Of a stretch of 64,000 nucleotides of DNA, positions 28,267-37,780 are shown one piece after another (within the stretch, counting starts at the first letter, position 1; every line of letters starts with the position of its first letter). A program made the position numbers and the translations under genes. Under the pieces are notes generated by a model. That model was not told the origin of the DNA, did no database searches, and saw nothing but the letters and a program-made list of their open reading frames with translations. The stretch is from NCBI RefSeq assembly GCF_002482385.1, contig NZ_DLFW01000047.1, positions 20,405 to 84,404 of the forward strand. The letters run 5' to 3'. The DNA is from Dysgonomonas sp. UBA7710 (GTDB lineage Bacteria > Bacteroidota > Bacteroidia > Bacteroidales > Dysgonomonadaceae).

Positions 28267-29730
28267 ATGGATCCAATATTAATACTTATTACCATTATCG
28301 CCTATTTTGCCGTTCTGTTCGGAATATCGTATATAACGAGCCGTAAGGCCGATAACGAAAGTTTCTTTGTCGGCAACCGGAAATCATCGTGGTACATCGT
28401 CGCTTTTGCCATGATCGGATCGGCTATATCGGGCGTTACGTTCGTATCCGTACCCGGTATGGTGGCTGTAAACAATTTTGCTTATTTGCAAATGGTTATC
28501 GGTTTCGCAGTAGGGCAATTCATTATTGCATTCGTACTGATTCCTCTATTCTATAAAATGAACCTGACCTCCATTTATGAGTACCTTGAAAACCGTTTTG
28601 GAATATCCTCATATAAGACAGGCGCATGGTTCTTCTTCATTTCCAAGATGCTTGGGGCGGCAGTGCGCTTATTCTTAGTGTGTGCCGTACTTCAATTTCT
28701 CGTATTCGAACCATTTGGTTTACCTTTTATTCTCAATGTAGCAGTATCTATTGCCCTGGTTTGGCTATATACCTACAAAGGTGGCGTAAAAACACTTATC
28801 TGGACCGACTCGTTCAAGACCTTATGCCTCATTGTATCGGTAGTTATGTGTATCTATTATATCGCTTCCGATATGGATTTCAGCTTTGATGGCATGTTAT
28901 CGTCCATCTATGACAATAAATATTCGCAAATATTCTTCTTTGACGATATTAATGACAAAAGATATTTCTTCAAACAGTTTCTCGCGGGAGTGTTTACGGT
29001 GATTGCAATGACCGGACTAGATCAGGACTTTATGCAAAAAAACCTTAGTTGCAAAAATCCGAAAGACTCCCAAAAGAATCTTATCGTAAGCGGTGTGCTT
29101 CAGATTGTTATTATTTTACTATTTTTAATGCTTGGAGTACTTTTGTATATGTTTGCAGCAAGCAATAGTATAGCTATTCCGGAAAAGAGCGATGAATTAT
29201 TCCCTATGTTGGCCACAGGTGGGTATTTCCCTGTCGTAGTAGGAATACTATTTATCATTGGTCTCATTTCAGCGGCCTACGCAGCTGCGGGTTCGGCGTT
29301 GACATCCCTGACCACATCTTTCACTGTCGACATATTAGGCAGTTCTAAAAAAGGGTCGGACAGTACGACAACCAACAAAAGGAAAAAAGTACACATGGCG
29401 ATGGCCATTGTTATGGGAATAGTTATTATTGTTATTAATTTATTGAATAATACGTCGGTAATAAATGCAGTCTATGTATTAGCCAGCTACACTTATGGGC
29501 CGATATTGGGGATGTTTGCTTTTGGTATATTTACCAAATTAACAGTGAAAGACAAATACATACCACTTGTAGCAATCCTCTCACCACTACTTTGTCTTAT
29601 AATAGACCTGAATTCTGAGAAGTGGCTCAACGGTTATTCCTTCAGTTATGAATTACTGATAATGAATGCGGCATTTACATTCATAGGTCTGTTATTATTA
29701 ACAAAGAAGACAAAGGTTGAAAAAGAATAA
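28267..29730 (+). CDS. Sodium:solute symporter, probable MurNAc importer (MurT-like)
   Basis: A 487-aa inner-membrane protein with about 12-13 hydrophobic helices, of the SSS family (conserved ISYITSRKADNESFFVGNRK start, IGSAISGVTFVSVPGMV, and TGLDQDFMQKNLSCKNPK mid-loop). A MurNAc transporter, MurT, next to murK and murQ has been characterised in Tannerella forsythia, and the gene order here (transporter, kinase, etherase) fits that precedent. I infer Na+-coupled MurNAc uptake. It starts 45 bp after namZ. Confidence 0.85.
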   Translation: MDPILILITIIAYFAVLFGISYITSRKADNESFFVGNRKSSWYIVAFAMIGSAISGVTFVSVPGMVAVNNFAYLQMVIGFAVGQFIIAFVLIPLFYKMNLTSIYEYLENRFGISSYKTGAWFFFISKMLGAAVRLFLVCAVLQFLVFEPFGLPFILNVAVSIALVWLYTYKGGVKTLIWTDSFKTLCLIVSVVMCIYYIASDMDFSFDGMLSSIYDNKYSQIFFFDDINDKRYFFKQFLAGVFTVIAMTGLDQDFMQKNLSCKNPKDSQKNLIVSGVLQIVIILLFLMLGVLLYMFAASNSIAIPEKSDELFPMLATGGYFPVVVGILFIIGLISAAYAAAGSALTSLTTSFTVDILGSSKKGSDSTTTNKRKKVHMAMAIVMGIVIIVINLLNNTSVINAVYVLASYTYGPILGMFAFGIFTKLTVKDKYIPLVAILSPLLCLIIDLNSEKWLNGYSFSYELLIMNAAFTFIGLLLLTKKTKVEKE

Positions 29731-29769
29731 GAGCAATTAAGATAACGATAACGTAAAGAACAACAAGAT

Positions 29770-30630
29770 ATGATTTTATTAGCAGATGGCGGTTCGACCA
29801 AGGTTGACTGGTGTTTAATAAATAAGGGTCAACTGGTAAAACAAATTTTCACAAAAGGAGCAAATCCATTCTTCTGCACACGCGAAGAAATCAGCGAAGA
29901 ATTAAAAATCTCACTTGCTCCCGATATGTCCGGCTATAAAATAGAAGCCATATACTTTTACGGAGCGGGCTGTGCCTTCCCGGAAAAGAATGAAATAGTA
30001 AGGGCTGCTATTGCCGATAATTTCAAAGTGGAAAATATAGAAGTAGGAAGTGACTTACTTGCCGCAGCCAGAGGATTATGTGGTCACAACAGCGGTATAG
30101 CCTGCATTATCGGAACAGGATCGAATTCTTGTTTTTATGATGGGGAAAACATTATTTCAAATGTTTCTCCATTGGGTTATATCCTGGGTGATGAAGGAAG
30201 CGGTGCCGTGTTAGGCCGTTTGTTTATAGGCGCATGTCTTAAAAATCAATTGACACCGGGAATAAAAGAAAATTTTCTTAGCCAATACAATCTGACTCCG
30301 GCCAATATTCTCGAAAAAGTATACCGTCAGCCCACACCAAATAGATTTCTGGCCAGTTTGTCTCCGTTCATTCTCGGGAATATCAATGACAACACAGTAT
30401 ATAATCTGGTATATAATGCATTTAAAGACTTCTTCATCAAAAATGTAATGCAGTATGAATATAAAGATTACGATGTACACCTCACCGGGTCAGTTGCATT
30501 TCACTATCAGCAAATACTGAGAAAAGCGGGTGAAGATTTAGGGCTGAAAATCGGCAAAATTACACAGTCCCCGATGGAAGGTCTCATCACATATTATAGT
30601 AGCCAACAGGCCGTAAGTGCAAATATATGA
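29770..30630 (+). CDS. murK: MurNAc kinase-like BadF-family kinase
   Basis: A 286-aa ATP-dependent sugar kinase. Motifs are ADGGSTKVDW (phosphate 1, canonical Asp), CIIGTGSNSCFYDG (phosphate 2) and YILGDEGSGAVLGR. It should make MurNAc-6-phosphate for MurQ, as MurK does in T. forsythia; a GlcNAc kinase activity is an alternative. It lies between the transporter (39-bp gap) and murQ (85-bp gap with a heptamer repeat). It is paralogous to the kinase at 12723-13568. Confidence 0.85.
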   Translation: MILLADGGSTKVDWCLINKGQLVKQIFTKGANPFFCTREEISEELKISLAPDMSGYKIEAIYFYGAGCAFPEKNEIVRAAIADNFKVENIEVGSDLLAAARGLCGHNSGIACIIGTGSNSCFYDGENIISNVSPLGYILGDEGSGAVLGRLFIGACLKNQLTPGIKENFLSQYNLTPANILEKVYRQPTPNRFLASLSPFILGNINDNTVYNLVYNAFKDFFIKNVMQYEYKDYDVHLTGSVAFHYQQILRKAGEDLGLKIGKITQSPMEGLITYYSSQQAVSANI

Positions 30631-30679
30631 TTTGCATTTCAAGATTTAAAGATTTCATAATTTAAAGATTAGGCGATTT

Positions 30680-30711
30680 AATTCTTAATTCTTAATTCTT
30701 AATTCTTAATT
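30680..30711 (+). repeat. Heptamer array AATTCTT x4
   Basis: Four perfect 7-bp units plus AATT, ending 4 bp before the murQ start codon at 30716. It replaces any visible ribosome-binding site, so length changes here could affect murQ translation. Confidence 0.85.
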
Positions 30712-30715
30712 AAAA

Positions 30716-31537
30716 ATGTCCTTTATAAAAATAACAGAACAGCCATCATTATACGACAACCTGGAAAATAAATCTGTCCATGAACTTCTGACAGATATAA
30801 ATAAAGAAGACCAGAAAGTTGCTTTAGCCGTAGAAAGAGCTATACCTCAGATAGAAAAACTCGTATCACAGATCATACCCCGTATGCAACAGGGTGGCCG
30901 CATCTTTTACATGGGAGCAGGTACAAGCGGAAGACTGGGTGTATTGGATGCATCAGAGATACCGCCTACATTCGGTATGCCGAATACACTTGTGATAGGT
31001 CTTATAGCAGGAGGAGATACAGCTTTGCGGAATCCGGTAGAAAAAGCCGAAGATAACCTGGAGGCCGGATGGCATGACTTACAGGCATATAATATCAACG
31101 AAAAGGACACGGTAATAGGCATTGCGGCATCGGGAACAACCCCTTATGTTATAGGTGCTTTGCGCGAAGCCCGGAAACATGGAATCCTGACAGGCTCCAT
31201 TTCCAGCAACCCTGATTCTCCTCTGTCGCAGGAGGCGGATGTCCCGATAGAAATGGTTGTAGGCCCCGAATTTGTAACCGGCAGTTCCCGTATGAAATCG
31301 GGTACAGGTCAGAAAATGATATTGAATATGATTACTACCTCTACCATGATTAAACTGGGACGGGTAAAAGGAAACCGCATGGTAAACATGCAACTATCCA
31401 ACGATAAGCTTATAGACAGAGGAACCCGTATGATTATAGACGAATTGGGACTGGACTACGAGCAGGCGCAACGACTCTTGTTATTGCACGGGTCGGTAAA
31501 AAAGGCAGTGGATGCTTACAAAGCCGATCATCTGTGA
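30716..31537 (+). CDS. murQ: N-acetylmuramic acid 6-phosphate etherase
   Basis: A 273-aa cytoplasmic SIS-domain enzyme that cleaves the lactyl ether of MurNAc-6-P to give GlcNAc-6-P and D-lactate. Signature sequences are YMGAGTSGRLGVLDASEIPPTFG, here seen from residue about 63, and the SSRMKSGTGQKMILNM region with the conserved Ser/Lys/Thr. It is slightly shorter than E. coli MurQ. It completes the transporter-kinase-etherase trio. GlcNAc-6-P would then need nagA and nagB, which are not in this window. Confidence 0.96.
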   Translation: MSFIKITEQPSLYDNLENKSVHELLTDINKEDQKVALAVERAIPQIEKLVSQIIPRMQQGGRIFYMGAGTSGRLGVLDASEIPPTFGMPNTLVIGLIAGGDTALRNPVEKAEDNLEAGWHDLQAYNINEKDTVIGIAASGTTPYVIGALREARKHGILTGSISSNPDSPLSQEADVPIEMVVGPEFVTGSSRMKSGTGQKMILNMITTSTMIKLGRVKGNRMVNMQLSNDKLIDRGTRMIIDELGLDYEQAQRLLLLHGSVKKAVDAYKADHL

Positions 31538-31568
31538 TTGACTTTTAGGCATCAGTATTATTATGAAC

Positions 31569-31594
31569 TACCTCGTGGCAAAACTGGCGAGGTA
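31569..31594 (+). other. Intergenic hairpin after murQ
   Basis: TACCTCG / CGAGGTA stem with a 12-nt loop and possible outer pairing of TATGAA with TTCATA. There is no T-run, so a terminator role is weak; it could stabilise or process the transcript. Confidence 0.5.
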
Positions 31595-31620
31595 TCAATC
31601 TTCATAACCCAAATAAAGTA

Positions 31621-31627
31621 AAGGAGG
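31621..31627 (+). promoter_or_regulatory. Strong Shine-Dalgarno AAGGAGG
   Basis: A perfect AAGGAGG 6 bp before the ATG at 31634. Such sites are rare in Bacteroidota and in this window. It supports 31634 over the next Met codon at 31637. Confidence 0.6.
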
Positions 31628-31633
31628 TCTGAC

Positions 31634-32836
31634 ATGATGAAAAGAATAATAATTCTTCCTATATTATTAACCTTGGCATACAGCACGCTTTTCGCTCAGT
31701 CTCTGCCATTGGTTAACCCTAAAAAAGCAGGCTTGGATAAGTCCAGGCTGATATATGCAGACAATGCCATTAACCAGTCTGTTCAGGATGGGGATATCCC
31801 CGGAGCTGTACTAGCTGTGGTAAGACATAAAAAACTCGCCTATCTGAAAGCCTATGGTAATAAACAAGTTTATCCTGAAACAGTAGCAATGACTACAAAT
31901 ACTGTTTTTGACCTCGCATCATTAAGCAAATCCGTATCTACGGCAATTTCTACAATGATACTGCTGGAACGGGGACAGTTGAGGCTAAGGGACCAGGTAG
32001 CTATGTATATTCCCGGATTCCAGCCATGGACAGATACTATAACAGGACGAAAAAGGAATATAAGGATTATCGATTTATTAACCCATACCTCAGGGCTTCC
32101 ACCCTATGCTCCCGTAGAAGAATTAAAGAAACAATATACTGTTCCGAATCCCGATGGATTAATTACCTATATATCGAATGTGAAACGTAATAATGAGCCA
32201 ACAAAAGTATTTGATTACAGTTGCCTCAACTTTATAACCCTCCAACGCATCATCGAAAATATATCCGGCATGAGCCTGCAAAACTTCGCCAGACAAAATA
32301 TATTCAGTCCGCTGGGGATGAAGCATACCGATTACAATCCTACGGGTGAAACACTCGACTGGACGGCTCCGACCGAAAAGCAGGCTGACGGTTCGGTACT
32401 GAAAGGAAAAGTGCACGACCCGCTGGCCAATATAATGAATGGTGGGGTTTCGGGTAATGCAGGCGTATTCTCCAATGCGGAAGATATTGCCATACTTGCC
32501 GCAATGCTGCTGAATGACGGAGAGATTGACGGTATACGCATATTAAGCCCTTTAACTGTCCGTGCCATGCGCTCCGTACCGAAAGGGTTTGAGGGATTCG
32601 GCCGTTCACTGGGATGGGATGTATATTCGGGCTATGCCAGCGACGGAGATTTATTCGATGTATCCGCATACGGGCATACAGGCTATACGGGAACATCTAT
32701 TACTATAGACCCCGACTCCGGTACTGCGGTTATACTGCTTACCAACAGGGTACATCCCGATGATAAAGGCGCTGTATCACGTCTTCGCGAAATAGTGGCA
32801 AATGTTGTAGCTGCATCTATTATAAAGGTTAAGTAA
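31634..32836 (+). CDS. Secreted serine hydrolase, beta-lactamase/PBP fold (AmiE-like candidate)
   Basis: A 400-aa exported protein with a signal peptide to about residue 21. The class C beta-lactamase/DD-peptidase motifs are S96-L-S-K99 (nucleophile and general base), Y195-S-C (where the family usually has YxN or YSD) and H348-TG. Relatives include AmiE of Bacillus subtilis, a MurNAc-L-alanine amidase encoded beside murQ and namZ, so removal of stem peptide from muropeptides is a good hypothesis. Beta-lactamase or esterase activity is possible. It is preceded by a strong ribosome-binding site, and its stop abuts the next start. Confidence 0.8.
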   Translation: MMKRIIILPILLTLAYSTLFAQSLPLVNPKKAGLDKSRLIYADNAINQSVQDGDIPGAVLAVVRHKKLAYLKAYGNKQVYPETVAMTTNTVFDLASLSKSVSTAISTMILLERGQLRLRDQVAMYIPGFQPWTDTITGRKRNIRIIDLLTHTSGLPPYAPVEELKKQYTVPNPDGLITYISNVKRNNEPTKVFDYSCLNFITLQRIIENISGMSLQNFARQNIFSPLGMKHTDYNPTGETLDWTAPTEKQADGSVLKGKVHDPLANIMNGGVSGNAGVFSNAEDIAILAAMLLNDGEIDGIRILSPLTVRAMRSVPKGFEGFGRSLGWDVYSGYASDGDLFDVSAYGHTGYTGTSITIDPDSGTAVILLTNRVHPDDKGAVSRLREIVANVVAASIIKVK

Positions 32837-34708
32837 ATGAATATTTCAGCACACATAATAAGAAAGTATATCATTCTTTCCCTCTTATTGCTAATATCCA
32901 TAGCTTTCAGGGGACAGGACTTTCGTTTTGCCGTAGTGACCGATATTCATCTCAACCGCAACAACCCGCTCCCGGAAGAAGACCTGATAAATACGGTCAA
33001 CGATATTAATACAAACAAGGATATAAAGTTTGTTCTGGTAACGGGAGACATCAGCGAATCGGGGGATTACCAATCTTTGCGAAAAGCAAAAGATATACTG
33101 GACCGGCTAAACGTAAAATACTACGCCATATCCGGCAACCACGAAACTAAATGGAGCGAATCGGGTGCTACCGATTTCGGGCATATATTCGGCTCCGAAC
33201 GCTTTGATTTTGAGTATGGAGGTATCCGCTTTTTCGGATTCAATACAGGTCCCGTTATCCGTATGATGGACGGGCACATAGCCCCGCAGGACATTAGCTG
33301 GCTGAAACAGGAACTAGCTGCCATGCCATCCGGACAGCCTGTGATTCTGGTCACCCACTATCCTTTGCTCGACAGCGATGTAGATAACTGGTGCGACCTG
33401 ACCGACGCTGTCCGTAGCTATAACATCAAATCCTTTATCGGCGGGCATTACCATAGCAACAGGCTATTTTCATACGACGGAATTCCAGCTTTTATCTGTC
33501 GCTCCAATTTGCGGGACAAACAAGACAATACCGGAGGATATTCCATATTCAATGTCACCTCTGATTCCCTTATCGTATATGAACGAAAGATAAAACAAGA
33601 ACCTGTAAGATGGGGTGCATATTCTCTAAAAAAGGTATATTATAGGGCGGATAATAAAACCTGTTCAGGTTATGACCTTTCCGTTAATAATGAATACCCA
33701 CAGGTAAAAGAAGTTTGGACAACATCGAACGGGTCCGCATTCTATACATCTCCCGTAATATCGGGAGACAAAGTTTATGCCGGCGATGATTCCGGCGTAT
33801 TTTCCTGCTATTTCGTAAAGGATGGTACAAGAGACTGGAGTTTCACTTCGGAAAACCGTATCGTGGGCACTGCCGCAGTTTACAAGGATATTGTCATATT
33901 TGGTTCTGCCGATAAAAACATATACTGCCTCGATACTAAAAAAGGAAAGCTGCGGTGGAAGTATAACGCCGATAAAGCTGTATTAGGCTCTGCCAGCATC
34001 GATAATGGTATTGCTTACATTGGAGCCAGCGATAATACATTCAGGGCCATCGATATCAAAACAGGAAAATTGGTATGGGAATTCCCTGAAGTAAAAGGAT
34101 ATATTGAAACGCACCCGTTGATTTACAAAGACAAAATCTTTTTCGGTGCATGGGATGAAACTATGTATGCTTTGGACAAACATACAGGCCGGTTGCTTTG
34201 GAAATGGGCAGAAGGCAGGAAAGGAATCCTTTATTCTCCGGCTGCAGTATGGCCTGTCGCTGCGCATAACAGAGTATTCTTCACAGCTCCCGACCGCGTG
34301 ATGACCGCTGTTGATGCCAATACGGGAAAAACTATATGGAAGATGTCCGACTGGAAAGTCAGGGAAACCATCGGCTTATCGGAAGATAAAGAGCGGTTAT
34401 ACAGCAAAACAATGCAGGACAGCGTCGTCTGTTATTCCGCTACAAGTGGTAAACCGCAACAAATTTGGGCGACAAATGTAGGTTATGGATACGATCATGC
34501 ACCGTCTATGCCTGTCGAAAAAGATGGTGTAGTATTTGGAAGTACCAAAAACGGAATCATCTTCGCTATTGAAGGAAAAACGGGCAAACTGCTCTGGAAA
34601 CACAAAGTTGGAAATTCTATAATCAATACCGTTTATCCGTTAAACGGTAAAGAATGTATTTATACAAGTGGCGGAGGGCTGGTAGGGTTACTTCGTTATG
34701 AAAAATAG
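32837..34708 (+). CDS. Secreted metallophosphoesterase fused to PQQ-like beta-propeller
   Basis: A 623-aa protein with a signal peptide to about residue 30. A calcineurin-like phosphoesterase domain follows at about 30-250, with the metal motifs VVTDIHLN, VTGDISESGD, SGNHE, VTHYP and GGHYHSN. Residues about 285-620 form repeated PQQ-like blades (NIYCLDTKKGKLRWKY, TMYALDKHTGRLLWKW, VMTAVDANTGKTIWKM). The start codon directly follows the previous stop, suggesting coupling. The substrate is unknown. Within this locus it might trim phosphodiester-linked polymers such as teichoic acid from foreign cell walls, but that is inference. Confidence 0.85.
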   Translation: MNISAHIIRKYIILSLLLLISIAFRGQDFRFAVVTDIHLNRNNPLPEEDLINTVNDINTNKDIKFVLVTGDISESGDYQSLRKAKDILDRLNVKYYAISGNHETKWSESGATDFGHIFGSERFDFEYGGIRFFGFNTGPVIRMMDGHIAPQDISWLKQELAAMPSGQPVILVTHYPLLDSDVDNWCDLTDAVRSYNIKSFIGGHYHSNRLFSYDGIPAFICRSNLRDKQDNTGGYSIFNVTSDSLIVYERKIKQEPVRWGAYSLKKVYYRADNKTCSGYDLSVNNEYPQVKEVWTTSNGSAFYTSPVISGDKVYAGDDSGVFSCYFVKDGTRDWSFTSENRIVGTAAVYKDIVIFGSADKNIYCLDTKKGKLRWKYNADKAVLGSASIDNGIAYIGASDNTFRAIDIKTGKLVWEFPEVKGYIETHPLIYKDKIFFGAWDETMYALDKHTGRLLWKWAEGRKGILYSPAAVWPVAAHNRVFFTAPDRVMTAVDANTGKTIWKMSDWKVRETIGLSEDKERLYSKTMQDSVVCYSATSGKPQQIWATNVGYGYDHAPSMPVEKDGVVFGSTKNGIIFAIEGKTGKLLWKHKVGNSIINTVYPLNGKECIYTSGGGLVGLLRYEK

Positions 34709-34737
34709 ATAATAGATAACATATAAAATTAAAAATT

Positions 34738-37700
34738 ATGGGAAGCCGTAAGATAACGTTATTTATATTTTTCTCCTTTATCCTGTCTCTTACATCCACC
34801 GGGATAAGGGCGCAGGAAATAACAAAAGATGTGACTGATAAGATCGGTGAATATCTAACCAAAACCATTAATCAGCAAACGCGTATACACCCTGTAACAA
34901 TTGACTCTGTCGACATACAGAAAAAAAAGATCCGGCTGTTTGCCAATGTCAATTTGTCCTTTGGGGGCTTCGACAGGCAACTGGTAGACGGCATATACGC
35001 AGGGGTGAAGGAATATCTGCCGGATAATATGAAAAATTATCATGTCGAACTTTTTTCCGACAAGTACAAAATAGAAGACTATATTCCGCTAATCAGGAAA
35101 GAAAAATTTACCAACAAAGTTGATAAGCCGTTAATAACACGCCTGTCTCATCCTGTAAAGAGCAGCAAAGGCCTTCAGAACCGCCATATCGCCATGTGGC
35201 AAAGTCACGGCTGGTACTACGAACAGAAGCTGTCCCGCTGGGAATGGCAGCGTGCCCGCGTCTTCCAGACAGTAGAAGATTTATACACGCAAAGCTATGT
35301 TTTACCATACCTTGTCCCTATGCTCGAGAACGCGGGAGCAAATGTTTTCCTGCCACGCGAACGGGATACACAAAAGCATGAAATAATTGTAGATAACGAT
35401 AAATCCTTAAACAACTCTGTTTATAAAGAAACAGCAGGAAAAGAAGCATGGACAAAGGGGGACAGTACCGGATTCGCCCAGCTGAAAGAAGTTTATCTGG
35501 ACTTGGAAAATCCATTCCGGGATGGTACATACCGGCAGGTGAAAACGATAAATAAAGGAGATGAAAGCGTTTGCGAATGGTTGCCCGACATTCCGGAAAA
35601 AGGAAAATACGGAGTGTATATATCTTATGCCAGCCTGAAAAACAGCAGTGAAGACGCCCGTTATACCGTGTATCACACCGGAGGAAAAACAGAGTTCAGC
35701 ATCAATCAGACTATGGGGGGCGGCACGTGGATATTCCTCGGATTCTTCTCCTTTGACAAAGGTAAAAATGAGAATTGTAAAATCACCTTATCCAACAAAA
35801 GCGCGAAAAGCGGGCGGATAATTACTGCCGATGCTGTAAAGATAGGGGGAGGTATGGGAAATATCGCACGTACCACCGATCCCGAAAATCTAAAGCAACC
35901 CGATGATACGACTGTATCTAAATTTCCGCCGATAAAGTACGAACTGGAAACGAGCAATCATCCCCGCTATACAGAAGGAGCGCGTTACTGGCTGCAATGG
36001 GCAGGTGTTCCCGACAGCGTGTACAGATGGACAAAAGGGAAAAGCGACTATACGGACGATTATCAGAGCCGTGGGTTATGGGTAAATTATATGGCGGGAG
36101 GATCTCCTGTTATCCCGAAGGGGAAAGGATTGAATATCCCACTGGATATGGCAATGGCTTTCCATACTGATGCGGGCACAACCTACAATGATTCTATCAT
36201 AGGCACGCTGACCATCTGCATGACGCATATAAACGATGAGATATTCGCGAACGGCACTCCGCGTATTACTTCCCGCGACCTTACATCCCTCATCATGGAC
36301 GAAATAGTGAAAGACATACGCACCAGATATGAGCCGGACTGGACACGCCGCCATATATGGAACCGCAATTACAGCGAAGCCCGCATGCCGGAGGTGCCGA
36401 CTATGTTGCTGGAGTTGCTCTCCCATCAGAATTTTGCCGATATGCGCTACGGACTCGACCCGGCTTTCCAATTTACGGCAAGCAGGGCTATTTATAAGGG
36501 AATACTTAAATTTATTGCTTATCAGTACAACTTCGATTATGTAGTGACGCCGTTGCCGATAAAATCGTTCAGTACCGAGTTTACAGGAGATACTCAGGTG
36601 AAACTGCAATGGTTGCCGGTAAACGACCCGTCGGAACCGACCGCAACACCAAACAGTTATATCGTTTATACCCGTACGGATAATAACGATTTCGATAATG
36701 GTATATTGGTAAAGGATAACCAGACGACTATCGATATAGAGAAGGATAGGATATACAGTTTCAAGGTAACGGCAGTAAACGAAGGCGGTGAAAGTTTTCC
36801 TTCCGAAATATTATCCGTTTGCAGGAAATCGAATGAGAAAGGAACTATCTTTGTTGTCAACGGGTTTCAACGGGTATCTGCTCCCGACAGCTTTGCCAGC
36901 AGTGACAGCATTGCCGGATTTTTAAGCTATAAAGACCATGGAGTGCCCAATAAGAGCCAATATAACCTTATAGGCAGCCAGTATGAGTTTCGCCGCAAAA
37001 TACCGTGGATGGACGATGACGCAGCCGGATTCGGAGCAAGTAATTCCAATTATGAAACGACTGTAATTGCAGGTAACACATTCGATTATCCGTTTGTACA
37101 TGGTACATCCATCGTAAATGCAGGCTACTCCTTCGTGTCTGCTAATACGGAAGCCGTAATGAACGGTCTGGCTGATATGAACAATTATAAACTGACAGAC
37201 CTTATATTAGGAAAACAGAAACAAGCAAAAATCGGACGTGGCGCATTTCCCCCACGGTTTAAAACCTTCCCTGACGAATTACAGTCGAGAATAACAGATT
37301 ATTGCAACCGGGGAGGAAACATATTTATCAGCGGCGCCTATGTGGGTACAGACCTCTGGGACAACGAATTTGTAAATGAAGAAGACAAGGTATTCGTGCA
37401 AAAGGTATTAAAGTATAAATGGCGGACAGGGCAGGCAGCGGTAACAGGAAAAGTCAAAAGCGTGGCTTCACCTTTCACACAGCTCACAGGAACTTACAGT
37501 TTCTACAATCAACTGAATTCGGATTGTTACGCAGTAGAATCGCCTGACGCCATAGAGCCTGCGGATGCAAACAGTTTCACCGTATTCAGGTATAGCGAAA
37601 ATAATCTGAGTGCGGGAATAGCTTCTGATGATAATTATAAGACCTGCGTTTTGGGTTTTCCTTTCGAGACAATCAGGGAAACACCTTTGCGTGACCAACT

Positions 37701-37740
37701 GATGAAAAACATTCTGGATTTTATGTTTAATAGAAAATGA
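34738..37740 (+). CDS. Large N-acetylmuramoyl-L-alanine amidase (Amidase_3) with accessory domains
   Basis: A 1000-aa secreted zinc amidase that cuts the MurNAc-L-Ala bond, releasing stem peptides. After the signal peptide (to about 24) is a region of about 120 residues. Catalytic pieces are QSHGWYYE (His157), the helix LPYLVPMLENAGANVFLPRERD, FHTDAG (His476) and TMLLELLSHQN (Glu559). A golvesin-like insert of about 170 residues (roughly 205-375) splits the domain. A fibronectin-type region follows (about 605-690), then a C-terminal domain of unknown fold. Related proteins are sometimes mis-annotated as xanthan lyase. Peptide removal would make substrate for GHL10 and NamZ. Confidence 0.8.
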   Translation: MGSRKITLFIFFSFILSLTSTGIRAQEITKDVTDKIGEYLTKTINQQTRIHPVTIDSVDIQKKKIRLFANVNLSFGGFDRQLVDGIYAGVKEYLPDNMKNYHVELFSDKYKIEDYIPLIRKEKFTNKVDKPLITRLSHPVKSSKGLQNRHIAMWQSHGWYYEQKLSRWEWQRARVFQTVEDLYTQSYVLPYLVPMLENAGANVFLPRERDTQKHEIIVDNDKSLNNSVYKETAGKEAWTKGDSTGFAQLKEVYLDLENPFRDGTYRQVKTINKGDESVCEWLPDIPEKGKYGVYISYASLKNSSEDARYTVYHTGGKTEFSINQTMGGGTWIFLGFFSFDKGKNENCKITLSNKSAKSGRIITADAVKIGGGMGNIARTTDPENLKQPDDTTVSKFPPIKYELETSNHPRYTEGARYWLQWAGVPDSVYRWTKGKSDYTDDYQSRGLWVNYMAGGSPVIPKGKGLNIPLDMAMAFHTDAGTTYNDSIIGTLTICMTHINDEIFANGTPRITSRDLTSLIMDEIVKDIRTRYEPDWTRRHIWNRNYSEARMPEVPTMLLELLSHQNFADMRYGLDPAFQFTASRAIYKGILKFIAYQYNFDYVVTPLPIKSFSTEFTGDTQVKLQWLPVNDPSEPTATPNSYIVYTRTDNNDFDNGILVKDNQTTIDIEKDRIYSFKVTAVNEGGESFPSEILSVCRKSNEKGTIFVVNGFQRVSAPDSFASSDSIAGFLSYKDHGVPNKSQYNLIGSQYEFRRKIPWMDDDAAGFGASNSNYETTVIAGNTFDYPFVHGTSIVNAGYSFVSANTEAVMNGLADMNNYKLTDLILGKQKQAKIGRGAFPPRFKTFPDELQSRITDYCNRGGNIFISGAYVGTDLWDNEFVNEEDKVFVQKVLKYKWRTGQAAVTGKVKSVASPFTQLTGTYSFYNQLNSDCYAVESPDAIEPADANSFTVFRYSENNLSAGIASDDNYKTCVLGFPFETIRETPLRDQLMKNILDFMFNRK

Positions 37741-37780
37741 TTAAGTAATGAATAATATTTATTGTCGCATTTGTTTTATA

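Noticed and set aside
31569..31594. Riboswitch before the serine hydrolase
   Set aside because: Only a single simple hairpin is visible, without a recognisable aptamer core.
34738..37740. Annotation as xanthan lyase
   Set aside because: The His157, His476 and Glu559 pattern and helix order fit Amidase_3 zinc amidases; no polysaccharide-lyase motif is seen.
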